Positions 43,531 through 54,450 of a stretch of 64,000 nt of DNA are shown one piece after another. The notes under the pieces were generated by a model. The model was not told where the DNA came from. It ran no database searches and saw only the letters and a list, made by a program, of their open reading frames with translations. The stretch comes from Harmonia axyridis (Eukaryota; Arthropoda; Insecta; Coleoptera; Coccinellidae), in NCBI RefSeq assembly GCF_914767665.1, contig NC_059502.1:14074001-14138000 (forward strand), in the 5' to 3' direction. Position 1 is the stretch's first letter. Every line of letters begins with the position of its first letter. Position numbers and translations under genes: made by a program.

Positions 43531-44869
43531 GAACGGCCCTCTTTTATTCTAGAAAATAAAGCTTTAACCATTTCTTTACTCAAGTCGAGTTATAATGCCT
43601 TTTCAAAATGCTGATCATGAATCATAATGTAGTTTTAACAGTAACTAGTGTTGCATCTTCGTCCCTAACTTATGATTGGTTTATTGCTTTCTGGGACGTT
43701 TCAAATGACGTTTGCGCTTTTATTATCTAACATGCAATTTTAATATTGAATCCTGCAGATCCCATACGGAAAATCCCGCAATTTTGATCCCCCAGAATTT
43801 CAGAGGGATCCCGCATTTGCGGGATTGGATTCCCTAGTTTTGTTTTATTGGCCAGTTTTTTTGCAATCATTTGTGGAACTTTTTCGCGATTGTTACGAAA
43901 GAGGAATGATAAATGTTGACCTTGCAATGAAGGCGTATCGCGAATTGTGTCTTCCATTTCCGCGATACTACAGTGTGAAGCTTTGAAAGCATGAAAATCG
44001 TGGTCGTAGATGTCATTGACTCCCTGTAGATAAATTGCGAAAAGTATCGCGTATACCGATAGTATTGACTAATGGTTCCTCTGAGATCCACTCCGTGAAT
44101 GAAAATTTATACTTTCCATTATTTTCTCATTGTACGGCTTTGAATATATGACATTTGGAATTAATGAGAATTGATTATACCTATATTTATATCTTATACA
44201 GCCGTAGCATAGTGTCTATCTGCCTACAATAAATGAACATAAAGTGAGGGATTCGATACAAAGGACTATTTCCATGTAGAATATAGAGTTATTTCTACAC
44301 AAAAGTATTACTTAATTGGCAATTTTCAATTTATTTTTCGATAAATTGAATTCTTCCTATTATATTATTATAACCATTGAATTTCATTTGAAATTTTCAG
44401 GGTTATCGATGTTTTTGACTAGAACATTTTTTTAATAGAGCCAGCTATTAGATAGATGAGCTGACTTACTTCATAATAGATGGTTAAAACAAATAAATTT
44501 AACAACTAGGTACTAACATGGTAGGTGTTCTTACGGATAGTTAAAGCCTTTTATGAAGAATGCTCTCTTTATAGAATCGTTATAGTACTAAAACACTTCA
44601 CTTCAACTTGTTTCTTCTTATATCATAATCAGAACGATCGAATTCATGAAAATTATTGCATTTTGTTCCAAAATTCACGGATTTCGATTCATTTCAGAAA
44701 AATATTCAATAATACTAGCTAGTAATTCACTCAAAGCATGAAACATTGTACCTACTAATAAATGATTGTCATAATGTTATTATCGTGTCATCTTCATTTA
44801 CCATGTCAATCAATAAGCCTTGTTACTGCCGCACAGATAAGATGCGTGACAAAATTTCGGAAAATTCAA
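43531..44869. other. no gene supported
   Basis: Contains a 60-bp stretch rich in GGGATCCCG/CGGGAT motifs (43755-43835) that can partly pair with itself. ORFs at 43727-43957 and 43867-44091 overlap and show no family. Nothing else stands out. Confidence 0.3.
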
Positions 44870-45285
44870 GAAATTAATTAAAACGTCCTCAAATGCAAAA
44901 GAAAAAAAAATCTTTTCACCAAGACAAATCTCGTTACAAATCGATGAAAACTATGATCAAAATGAACGAACTGCGCTTCCAACTGCTTAACCATCCAGCT
45001 TATTCTCCATATCTAGAAGCCAGTGATCACTGTCTTCTTGTAGGCCTCTGAAGAATGCTCCAGGGAAAGAAATTTGGCTCTAATAAAGTAGTCATTGCTG
45101 ATGTTGAAGCCTAATTCGAAAGTAAACACTAATCTTCCTTCAGAAGAGGTATTGACAAGTTAGAAGAGCGTTGGAAAACATTTATCACCCTTGAAAATGT
45201 CACTTTTGAAGAATAAAGTCGAATTTTTAATAAAAAAAAGTACTTTTACTAGACCTGAGATTTATTGAGTGGAGTGTTACATATT
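44870..45285 (+). mobile_element. mariner 3' fragment (family F, copy 1)
   Basis: From AAAACGTCCTCAAATGCAAA to a TIR-like end (CTGAGATTTATTGAGTGGAG at about 45258-45277). Translated pieces show FHQDKSRYKSMKTMIK-like, LRFQLLNHPAYSPYLEASDH and RMLQGKKFGSN, eroded forms of the D2 and D3 blocks. The second D of the HQDN site is kept, with SDH at the third. 5'-truncated and dead. Sister copies lie at 54945-55235 and 56327-57505. Confidence 0.75.
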
Positions 45286-45767
45286 GATCATAGCTTCAAT
45301 CTGAAAAATAACAGTATAAAACCTTCAAAGGTGAAATGAGCATTTTTCACAACCCGAACTAAAAGATATTTTGCAGATTTGTCAGCGGCCTTCAAATCCG
45401 GCTCGAAGGACCAAAATACATTGGATTTTGTTTGGCTCGAAGTATCAAAATGTTGTTTTTTCTGGCTCGAAATACCAAAACTGTTGGTTCTTGTTCGAAG
45501 GACTGTTTATTATTGTATAATGTTGATTGTGGATGAAGGAAAATATAATAATGATTTTAACTTGTTTAATTTGACTTGTTAAGCGAGAGAACACATACAT
45601 CGAACAGAACTGTAATTGTAATAACTGTACTAATGTGTACTAATTATTAGGGAAGCACTCGATACAGGTGACACCATGATGCGAGTAAGCATAGAGTTGA
45701 ACCACAGAGAAAGTCTTCCTTTTCCTGTATAAGCCTTAACAGTAACAAATGTCCAAAATGTTACCAT
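45286..45767. other. no gene supported
   Basis: A short region with three tandem variants of GGCTCGAAG-ACCAAAA (45408-45490) is visible: GGCTCGAAGGACCAAAATAC, GGCTCGAAGTATCAAAATG, GGCTCGAAATACCAAAACTG. This minisatellite explains the 67-codon ORF at 45379-45582. Confidence 0.55.
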
Positions 45768-46372
45768 TTATGCGAATCAAATAGCAAATAGCAGTATAAC
45801 CAATTCATTTGAAAATGTTATTGTTATTTGCTATTTGATGCTTATTATGTGAGAAAGACTTTAATAATGAGATGTGAAGCGTCTCCATGAACTTCTCAAC
45901 GTTCACTGAACATCAACCTACCTCAACACATGAAAATTTCTACTTATACAATTTTCCTGAGGATATTACGATGATAATACCACAACAAATCTTCCGGTTG
46001 GTTCAAAGCAGTTGTTTGAAATTCTGGAAGCGTTTCGGCGAGAAATTCATATTCCTTACAACTCCACTTTCATTTTATGCTAACCAAATAGCTAATAGCA
46101 GTACCTATATATAACCACTTCATTCGAAGATTTTATTGTTATTTGCTATTTGGTGATGCTTATTATGTGAGAAAGACTGTTATAATAAGATTTGAGACGT
46201 CTTTATGAATTTTAACCTATCCCAATACATGAAAATTTCTACTTATACAATTTTCCTAAATATATTACGATGAAACTACCACAACAAATCTTCCGAACGG
46301 TTCTAAGAAGTTGTATAAAATTCAGGAAGCATTTCTGCGAGAAATTCATATTCCTCACAACTCCACTTTCGA
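45768..46372 (+). repeat. tandem duplication, unit ~305 bp
   Basis: Landmarks in both units in order: AACCA(A)TTCATT...GAA, TTATTGTTATTTGCTATTTG, GATGCTTATTATGTGAGAAA, CATGAAAATTTCTACTTATA, CACAACAAATCTTCCG, GCGAGAAATTCATATTCCT. Each unit also holds short inverted AAATAGCAAATA / TATTTGCTATTT motifs at about 45780-45835 and 46085-46150. The copies are about 85-90% alike by eye. Confidence 0.8.
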
Positions 46373-46379
46373 AATATCT

Positions 46380-46990
46380 CCAAGAACTCCTCATTACACC
46401 CAACGCACTTCCTCAACATTTACCGGGATTACTTTCCGCTGCCACGGAAATGCAGGAGATAGGAAGTGGAGCTTTTATTTCGAATGACGAAGTGTTTTCC
46501 CCGGTAATTTCCAGAACGACGCCCCGAAAACGGGATAGACGCTACGCGTCGCGATATAAACCCAACGGGAGAACGAGGAGTTCCGAGTTCTACACCGAAA
46601 TATCCCCATTCGCGATCGGCCCGATCCGGATGTCTACGACACCGTTCGCGGCATCTCTCTCGATAGCGCTATCTCTCGCGCTCCCGGCGCAGCGAGTAGA
46701 AACGGACGCTATTTCTCTCGCCTCGTTAGTTAAGTGCGCTCAGTTCTTGTTTCGCCACGGTGTAGGAGGCGCGTTGTCGATCGCAGAGTTCCGACGATTT
46801 TCCGGACTGTTTCCAACTTTGGTGTCTGTGGCTAACCATCGATGTGAACAGTTGCAGTTCTGTGATTCGATTGTGACAGCCGTAAATAAGGATTTGCCAC
46901 CCGTTTTGAAGTGTGTCTACCATGTAACCCGTGGATTAAATAGAGAATTGCATCGAAGTTATATCAGGTTGGTTCTCAAATAAACACTTG
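46380..46990 (+). promoter_or_regulatory. CpG-rich block with initiator, candidate promoter/first exon
   Basis: Base composition changes sharply: CpG-rich sequence (GCGCTCCCGGCGCAGCGAG, CGCTACGCGTCGCGATATAA) in AT-rich surroundings. A palindrome GATAGCGCTATC lies at 46662-46673 and a GAGA-type TCTCTCG is repeated. TCAGTT at 46740-46745 matches the arthropod initiator. A 237-codon ORF (46270-46983) spans it, but its first part is the tandem repeat and no domain is visible, so it is more likely non-coding 5' sequence. A possible donor (CAG|GTTGGT) sits at 46968-46970. The parent gene is unknown. Confidence 0.35.
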
Positions 46991-47522
46991 GAAACGAACG
47001 TCACACAATTTCGCCTATTCACTTTTGTGTCATTGGAAATCTGATTTCTCTCTCAGCCAGATATCGCGTAAAGGTGATCATTGTTTCGATGACTGGAATC
47101 TGTCGAATGTTGATTTGAATGTAGTGTAAACAAATCAGAATCGCTCCAGATCGCCTTGGCTCCATTTATTATCACTGGAATTTCGAAATGTTTCCATATG
47201 AATTATTGACGTTATTATAATGCAATTGGTATTTCATATTCAATTCTAGCTGTGTTTTGATAAGATTTTTATGGTCTACTGTCATTATTGTTATCTTTGG
47301 TATTTTCAGCTCCCATTTGAAACTATCCCAGTCTCAGATTACTAATTTTGAATACAGTTCAAGAAAGTATTCGGGATAGATTGAAAAAGATTCTACTCAG
47401 GCTATTAGAGGGAATGCAAGAAAATTATATTTGTTGCCAAGTTGGTATGTTTACAATTATTTGAGGCTTTGTGATAATGGTTGAAATATCGAAAAAAGGG
47501 CATGTATGACTTTCCTGTACCA
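46991..47522. other. no gene supported
   Basis: No ORF or repeat seen; AT-rich. Confidence 0.35.
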
Positions 47523-48370
47523 AAGACCAAATTGGTGAAAAGTGAATTAATGGATTTAGCATCATCATAACAAACACGAATGAATTTGTGCCCAAATTCT
47601 CAACAAATCATACCGATTAAACATCGTTTCCTTCTGACTCTTTTTCAAATGACAGGTAACATAGAATTTGCAGCAAATACTGTAGCCGATTTTTGATGAA
47701 AATGCGTCAACAGACACGAATGTTTTGTTGAAAGAATATTACCTTAATTTTTGACAGTATCATTTCACTGAAAGTGAATGAATAAAAATAATTCGATGTC
47801 GATGAACGATGAAATTGGTGGAAAGTCAATTCATGGATTTAGCATCATTATAACAAACAGTAACGAATTTGTGCTCTAATACTCAACAAATCATGCCGAT
47901 TAACCGTCGTATCCTTCTGACTGTTTTCAATTGACAGGTAATATAGAATTTGGAGCAAATACTGAAGCCGATTTCTGATGAAAATGCGTCAACAGACACG
48001 AATGTTTTGTTGAAAGAATATTACCTTTATTTTTGACAGTATCATTTCACTGAAAGTGAATGAATAAAAATAATTCGATGTCGATGAACGATGAAATTGG
48101 TGGAAAGTCAATTCATGGATTTAGCATCATTATAACAAACAGTAACGAATTTGTGCTCTAATACTCAACAAATCATGCCGATTAACCGTCGTATCCTTCT
48201 GACTGTTTTCAATTGACAGGTAATATAGAATTTGGAGCAAATACTGAAGCCGATTTCTGATGAAAATGCGTCAACAGACACGAATGTTTTGTTGAAAGGA
48301 TATCACCTAAATTTTTGACAGTATCATTTCACCGCAAGTGAATGAATAAAAATAATTCGATGTCGATGAA
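47523..48370 (+). repeat. tandem (satellite-like) array, ~283-bp unit x3
   Basis: AAATTGGTGGAAAGTCAATT starts units near 47811 and 48093, with a diverged first unit from 47526. Each unit runs through GGATTTAGCATCAT, CAACAAATCATGCCGATTAA, AATGCGTCAACAGACACGAA and ATTCGATGTCGATGAACG. Units two and three are nearly identical, so one duplication is recent and the first unit older. No ORF crosses the array. Confidence 0.9.
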
Positions 48371-49034
48371 CGCATTACTTTCCATGCCAAGGTAACATAC
48401 AACTATTTAAATCAGTTAAACGTTGCGAATGGTCATGGCAATTTCGATTTCTTTCTGCAACTCGAAGTATCTCATAACATAATGACATTTTAATGCACGT
48501 TTCGAACGTGGTCAGATAAATGATGGACACGCGGACAGTGACACTGCGAAAAGGCGCCCGTCTTGCGTAAGAGAAGCAGCCAGTTACCTATCTCGTTAGG
48601 TTGGCGAGGAAATAATTACTTACCTACCCGTCCGTGTACCTGTTATTTTCCAGTTATGTTAAAACAGCTGACTTTTTCCTCAGTTTGATTTATTAATATC
48701 GCTCGGTGCGATGATTTCAAATTGGACAAGTCCAGAAATGGCGATGCTGTAAGCTTCATCCTGTTTTCTGATTATTCACAATTAGTCACGCTGCACGTAT
48801 CTTGTTTTTGTGGTTCGATATGTTGGTTATTTGGAAAAGTTGAAAATGTATTAGATATTGATAATGGATGAAAATCAAAATGTTTTGATGCTTCAGCAAA
48901 CATACTAAAGTTACGTCGTTTTAGGAAAGCGAAGTGTTCAATGAAAGATTGGCAAAAACTTCGGTAAAATCAAAAAAACGATTCTCCTGTCATCTTCTTT
49001 TAGTTTTCAACAACCTAGACAAGACATAGGTTGT
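48371..49034. other. no gene supported; GC-richer at 48480-48700
   Basis: Unique sequence including GGACACGCGGACAGTGACAC and CTATCTCGTTAGGTTGGCGA. Possible regulatory DNA; no other evidence. Confidence 0.25.
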
Positions 49035-49200
49035 CAGGGCGGACGTTAGGGGCGAAACAGTGATGCGACCGCTTCAGGCGTTTCTATTTGAGGGGCGGCA
49101 TTTCGGCCCAGTTTGCTGACCGCCTTTTCAAATTTTTACTTCGATTATTAAAAATTTCATGAGGTTGTTGGTCTCCGCTGCGTTTGTCAAGATTCTCTAC
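49035..49200 (+). repeat. dispersed repeat shared with the 5.7-7.5 kb array
   Basis: GGACGTTAGGGGCGAAACAG, TTCAGGCGTTTCTATTTGAG and GGGGCGGCATTTCGGCCCAG match the GC-richer part of each 636-bp unit. It is followed by GCTGCGTTTGTCAA as there. This shows the block is a mobile or dispersed sequence in its own right. Confidence 0.7.
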
Positions 49201-49819
49201 ATTTTAAATTTCGAAACCGCCTATACTAAGCCGTCTGTACACACATGAAATTTCCTATTACCTTCATTGAAAGAGGGATTAAATCATAAGGTATTTCACA
49301 AAGATGAAAAACAACTCTACCTTCGCTTTCGAATTATATATTTGGAAGCCAATGCTCATCATATGAAAAATAAAGCGAAAATGCAGATCATTATGTGTTC
49401 ATTGTTCAACAATAATTGTTCAATTCATTTTTGGACCAAACATTGTTACCTAAAAAGACCCCATTAGAGTTTTTATTCAAATGAAAGTCACTCTTTTATT
49501 TTCGACAAATTTTCACATCTAAAAACTTTCGCACATATTTGGGGGACATCCTGTATAAGGAAAACTAATTCAAGCTCAATGCTTTCCTCATTTTCGTTGG
49601 ATATTCTCCCTTCATATTTCAAAGTATTGTTGTGAACGTTTTAACGTTATAAGGTCTAAAACAAGATCTCGAACAAGATATAAATGAAACATAGAAAAAC
49701 TCTATATTATTGAAAATTAGTTGTAGGATCGACCCCCAACTGGTGGTACCATTTTTGAGGTTGAAACCCTGTAAAAGGACGCCATAACCTTCACTTTCGT
49801 TTCGAGACAAAAAATATTG
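49201..49819. other. no gene supported
   Basis: ORFs of 63-66 codons on both strands lack recognised motifs. Confidence 0.35.
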
Positions 49820-50601
49820 TCTCTATTTCAGAATCGTAATGAGCGAGGTAATGAGTTAATTACAGTTCTGTACAGTTCTGTGATGAACTCATTACACTAT
49901 TGTTTTCGATTATGTTATTCGTTTTTTGGTTGACTACACTGAATTCCGATCCTATCAAATTTCAACACACGCCAATTATTGACAAATATAATTTGAATAT
50001 AGTGGAATGATTTGCAAAAATATTCGCAATTTCCGAGCTTTTTCTCTATTTCAGTATCGTAATGAGTTCATTACAGTACTAAAAACAGTACTGTAATGAA
50101 ATCATCACAGCATTATTTACAGTTATGTTTTTCGTTTTGTGGCTGTCTACACTGACTTCCGATCCTATCAAATTTCAACACACGTCAATTGTCAATATAA
50201 TATAATTTGGATATAGTAAAATGATTTGCAACATTATTCGCAATTTCTCTTGATTCTGGTGGTGTTAAATCGATTTCGTCAGACATAATAAACGAATTTA
50301 ATGGGTAATTATAAATTATTTCAAAATTCGAAACGTACGATTCAAATTCAAATTCCGTAATCTGTCAATTTTCGTAACAGTCACACAAACTGCTAAGATA
50401 CAATACAAAAGTCACTAGGATGTATAATCTGAATTTTTCATCAAGTTCCGACAATATTTCAAAAAACTTGACTGAAATAGAGAAAATATCGTCTAATACT
50501 CGTTGCAGAAGGCAATTCACACTCATGCGTTCGAAACTCGCTCCTTCGTCGCTCGTTTTCGAATTTCGCATTCGTGTTGGAATAGGGGCCAATTCTGCAA
50601 C
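49820..50601 (-). repeat. hairpin-bearing repeat family L, copy 3
   Basis: Opposite orientation to copies 1 and 2. It holds a hairpin (50502-50601), the ORF ending SLCDCYEN (50365-50592) and a 33-codon ORF (50185-50286) starting MSDEIDLTPPESREIANN and ending YIDN. The distal part (49820-50160) is an internal duplication: GATCCTATCAAATTTCAACA and GTAATGAGTTCATTACAG occur twice. Confidence 0.75.
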
Positions 50602-50649
50602 TTGTTTTAGAATGTACTCTTACTTTTTCAGCAAAAAAAAAACATAAGC

Positions 50650-51080
50650 GTACCGAATCAACCCCTCCGGCATTCGGCCAAAAGTCCGATACGCCCCCGC
50701 ATTAATCCAGGTTATATTCCGACGCCACACGGCGCCGGGCGTCGAACCGAAAGGACTCGCTAATTTAGAAACCAATCAATACGCATCAAGTGGGCAAAAC
50801 ACCCCGTAAAGAATTCATTGAGGTAGTAAATTCGATATCGGAGGAGAACTCTTGAACTCAGGTAGCCTCGTTCGTCGTGTCGTCGGGGGGAGAAGAGAGG
50901 GGGAGAGAGAACAGTGGTGTAGAATACGAATCGTCCCGGTCCTATTCTCTTGGCGGTCGGTTTTCGTCCCCTTGGTTCCACGAGGAGGGCCCCGCTGGAG
51001 GTTTGAGGCGTCTGCGTGTAAGCCTAATGCGGCACTTGGTAACTGTGAAGAGCGTGTTACAATTTTGATTGTTTGGTTTG
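50650..51080. other. GC-rich unique block
   Basis: Includes GACGCCACACGGCGCCGGGC, GGGGGGAGAAGAGAGGGGGA and GTTCCACGAGGAGGGCCCCG. Overlapping ORFs on three frames (50760-50981, 50815-51117, 50852-51136) reflect composition and show no domain. Candidate regulatory DNA or untranslated exon. Confidence 0.3.
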
Positions 51081-51220
51081 GACTAGCCGGGTTGTTTGAT
51101 GTTTCGGGAAATAACAATACTGCTAGGTTTCTGTGAGGACAAGTTTCAAGGCTTGACTTTGAAATTGTTGGTGTTCACGCAGATCGTTTTGATATATGCG
51201 TACAGGGTTTTACCAAATAT

Positions 51221-52421
51221 ACACAGGCGTACAACTTTGCTTCAGCCGTTTTTTCCGAAATTCGAGGCTTTATTGTGAAAAAACTGGTTGTACATTCATG
51301 ATTCAAAGTATTGTCCATCGCTGGCCACTACTTTCTCCCAACTTTCGGGCTGCGTACGAATTCCGCGTTGAAAAAACTTGTCATCTTTTGAAGCGATCCA
51401 CGAATCGATCCAATTTTTTACTTCTTCATAAGAAGTGCTGGTCAGCCAGGCTGTGTGCCATTAAATAATAATAGTCAGAGGGAGCAATGTCTGAAGAATA
51501 CGGCGGGTGGGGTAAGAATTTCCATTTCAACGTTTCCAAGTATGTCTTGACCACTTTCGCAACATTGGATCGAGCATTGTCATGCTGTAAAATCACTTTA
51601 TCGTGTTTCCCGTTGTATTGCGGCCGTCTGTCCTTCAATGCTCGGCTCAAATGCAATAATTGCATTCGATAACGATTGTCTTTGATTGTTTCAGTCGGTT
51701 TCAACAACTCCTAATACACTACATCTAACTGGGAATACCGAGCATGGAAACGTGAATATTCGGTTTGGCCGTCGATTTGGAAGCATGGCCGGGATATCCC
51801 CATGATTTTCTGCGCTTGTGATTATTGTAATGAACCCATTTTTCGTCTCCAGTCACAATGCGATGCAGAAATCCTTTCCGTCTTTGCTTTGCAAGCAGCT
51901 GTTCACAAGCAATCTGTTTCTGAATCATCCCATTGACTTTCAGGCGTTTTGAAACGGCTCGTTGTATCACTCCCAATGATCCTGCTAATTCTTGTTACGT
52001 TTGGCACGAGTCTTGATCAAGTAATGCCTCCAAATCTGCATCTTCGAAAACCTTCTCTCTTCCATCGCCTTGCTGGTCTTCGACGTCAAAATCACTGTTC
52101 TTGATACGTTGAAACCACTCTCGGCACGTTCTTTCACTAATAGCAGCCTCACCATAAGTATTTAAGAGCATCCGATGAGCCTCAGCCGCAGATTTCTTCA
52201 TAGAAAATTAAAACCTTCCGCAAATGACTAGAATTTGGCTCGTAAGCTGGCATGTTTAATCCAGAATAAGTTTATGATGCAGACACAAATCGACTAATAT
52301 TTCGATGGCGTTATGTTCACAAATACCTAAGCTTATTATAGATCTACGATTTACTTATTTCGACTACCACTTACCGCAACAGCCATCTATTGCAAAACGG
52401 CGGAAACAAAGTTGTACACCT
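51221..52421 (-). mobile_element. Mos1-like (mauritiana-type) mariner, near full length
   Basis: TIR sequences lie at both ends: AGGCGTACAACTTTGCTTCA at the left, and GGTGTACAACTTTGTTTCCG on the minus strand at the right. Together they give about 1.2 kb. Three minus-strand frames make up the transposase. 51995-52201 has SAAEAHRMLLNTYGEAAISE and TCREWFQRIKN. 51725-51976 has HRIVTGDEKWVHY with the first aspartate. 51426-51707 has LLQHDNARSNVAK-like with D2 and PYSSDIAPSDYYYL with D3, 34 residues apart. At least two frameshifts break it, and the HDNARPH histidine is lost. Confidence 0.85.
51426..52201 (-). pseudogene. Mos1-like mariner transposase pseudogene
   Basis: A decayed cut-and-paste transposase, acting on TA targets as a dimer in its active relatives. 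The N-terminal helix-turn-helix is readable in the 52201-51995 frame, the catalytic core in two more frames. ORF breaks occur after ALLDQDSCQT and after HVSMLGIPS. The D,D34D residues themselves are all present. Confidence 0.82.
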
Positions 52422-52639
52422 AATATTATTGACAAATATAAAGTTGTTTAGCAGAGCTTATATTTTGCAGAAACTAAAATACAACATTCAAGTGTTGACT
52501 AATGGAAATATTTCGTTTTCATATCATTTCACCTATACGTAACTTGTGGTGCATTTGAACTGCTGAAATATATTTTTTCGGCAACCGTTCGGGAAGTGCT
52601 CACTTCCTGGACGCTTTTTCCCTGAGAAAGTAGCATTTC

Positions 52640-52681
52640 CCGGCCTAGTCCGGAAAGTACGTACTTCCCGGACTAGGCCGG
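52640..52681. repeat. 42-nt near-perfect palindrome
   Basis: CCGGCCTAGTCCGGAAAGTA is followed by its inverted complement with one mismatched pair out of 21 and no spacer (centre TAC|GTA at 52660-52661). The sequence just left (CGGGAAGTGCTCACTTCCTG) is a related but weaker palindrome. Confidence 0.9.
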
Positions 52682-52848
52682 AAAAGAATCATAGAATCCA
52701 TAGCAACCGAGATAACGGCTGACAGTTCATATGAAATTAGTTATCAAAAATTTGCATGTTTTTTGATCGCAATCGCAATAAAATATGGAAAGCAGTAGCG
52801 ATAGTGTTATTTTACATGGTTGCCGAAAAAATATTGTACGCAACACGC

Positions 52849-52942
52849 CCGAAAATTGTTTTTTTGGACTCACAGACTTCCAGGACTCGCTTACGCTCGT
52901 CCTGGAATTTTGTCTATTCGTCCAAAAAAACCCTAATTTCCG
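52849..52942. repeat. long imperfect hairpin
   Basis: CGAAAATTGTTTTTTTGGAC pairs with GTCCAAAAAAA...ATTTCCG. AGAC pairs with GTCT, and the core CCAGGACTCGC pairs with GCTCGTCCTGG around TTAC. It has the same stem-and-CTCGC-loop design as the K and L hairpins but different sequence. The ORFs crossing it (52756-52979) are not supported. Confidence 0.7.
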
Positions 52943-52985
52943 GACTTGTTACGTAAATTACTATTTGCTTGGGGAATAGTGGAAT

Positions 52986-54179
52986 TAAATTATTTCACAA
53001 AAAGAAAACAAAATCTAGTTTGATCTATTTAAAATCATATGTTGAGTCATACACTTCTCGATTACATACATACATTACAGCATACTTTGCTGTTTTATTG
53101 ATAGTGAAATTTGACACGTACTAACTCTAAAACCTTAATAGAAATGTGACGCTTCGTTATGTTGTTTAAGTCTTGATTTCTTTGGTTAAATATATCCCAG
53201 CCATTCATTTAACCTTCCAAATGATGACTTATTCTTATATTCCATGTGAAAATTTATCGAAATAGGAAAATTTGAGAAGCAGATCATTTGAACATCAAAA
53301 AATGTGGGATTGAGCAGATCTTGATGTTGATGTTCAGATTTTCAGCATGAAATGTGAACGCCATGACAATTTTATTATCCCATTAAGGCTAATTTTGAAC
53401 TTAATTGCTTTGCTAAATATTCCTTTAGGAATGAATTAAGATGGACTTAATACTCATCAATTCCCCATCATTGACAATCTGAAATTTGGTACAAAAATAT
53501 AATATAAATTTGAATGTGAAATTAAAATTTTAAGCTTCCTGCAAAATTTCAAGTTGATCGCGTAGCCAGAACCATAGAAAATCCAAGAAGATTATCGAAA
53601 AAATTACCCAATATTGTCATGTCCACACAACCGACGGAGTTGAGATTTTGGAATTCAAGCTACGTGCAAAAATTTGAGCTGATCACATCATCAAAACCAA
53701 AAAAGCAGAATATTGCAAAAGAAATAACCGAGGATATAGCCATCAGTTTTTCCGTTATTCATGAGATTTTGCATTTATTTATAACATAACCATTTCGAGC
53801 TTCTTACAAAGTTTCGAGTTGGCAAGAATTTTAGAAAATTCAAGCAAAACATTTCAAAAAAAAAAATTGTGGAAAGCAAGAGCATGCGTAGTTCGCCCTA
53901 GAGACCACATACAGTTATGTGGTCTACAACTGTGCAATTGCCGCAAAAAATGACGTGTGAAGTACAGGACTCATAATTTTTCTTCATAACTGTTTGTTAC
54001 TTTTACTATCATTGCTGTAGAATCTGTAGATTATTGATGATCATAATTATTAATACTTATTGACAAATAACATTATTTTTCCAAAAATATAGACTACCTT
54101 CCCAAAACATTATTATTTCTGATAAATAATTTCAAACCCAACAAAACCCACGAAAATAAAAACAGGATTCCCCAAATTA
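52986..54179. other. no gene supported
   Basis: AT-rich with short ORFs only and no repeat partner noticed. Confidence 0.4.
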
Positions 54180-54450
54180 TTTGGCCCCTTTATTATCGAC
54201 CCCCACGTCGAGATTTCTCCACCCCGACCAACCGTACGACAAGTCCGCCAAGAACTTTATCCCATCTACGCCTCTGGGCGACCGGCAGAAAATTGATCGC
54301 GGGGTTCGAGGGTGGACGGCACCCCAACCCTCACGGCATTTCGAATAGTCATCGCACGCTACGATCCTTCTTCTCCTCTGGCACCGTAGGCGGCAAGGTA
54401 TAAATGGAGCGACTGCAGGTTACTCAATAACTGACAGTTATTCTCGGGAA
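54180..54450 (+). promoter_or_regulatory. GC-richer block with TATA box, candidate core promoter
   Basis: TATAAA at 54399-54404 in a GC-rich setting (GGCGGCAAGGTATAAATGGA) is followed 25 nt later by TCAATA at 54424-54429, an acceptable initiator, and ACAGTTATTC at 54434. Upstream 200 bp are CpG-containing and unlike the flanks. No ORF of note starts downstream before the mariner cluster at 54.9 kb, so any transcript would need splicing. Placement is by motif only. Confidence 0.3.

Noticed and set aside
46270..46983. 237-codon ORF as a protein gene
   Set aside because: Its first third is a tandem repeat also present untranslated upstream, the rest is compositionally biased CpG-rich sequence without domains.
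47970..48010. CTGATGA followed by CACGAATG within the 283-bp tandem unit, as a satellite hammerhead
   Set aside because: The second core should be GAAA after a stem II; the sequence gives CGAAT and no good stem, and no stem I or III could be drawn.
50760..51136. Overlapping 63-100 codon ORFs on both strands
   Set aside because: All share one GC-rich stretch that lowers stop frequency in every frame; no frame shows a domain.
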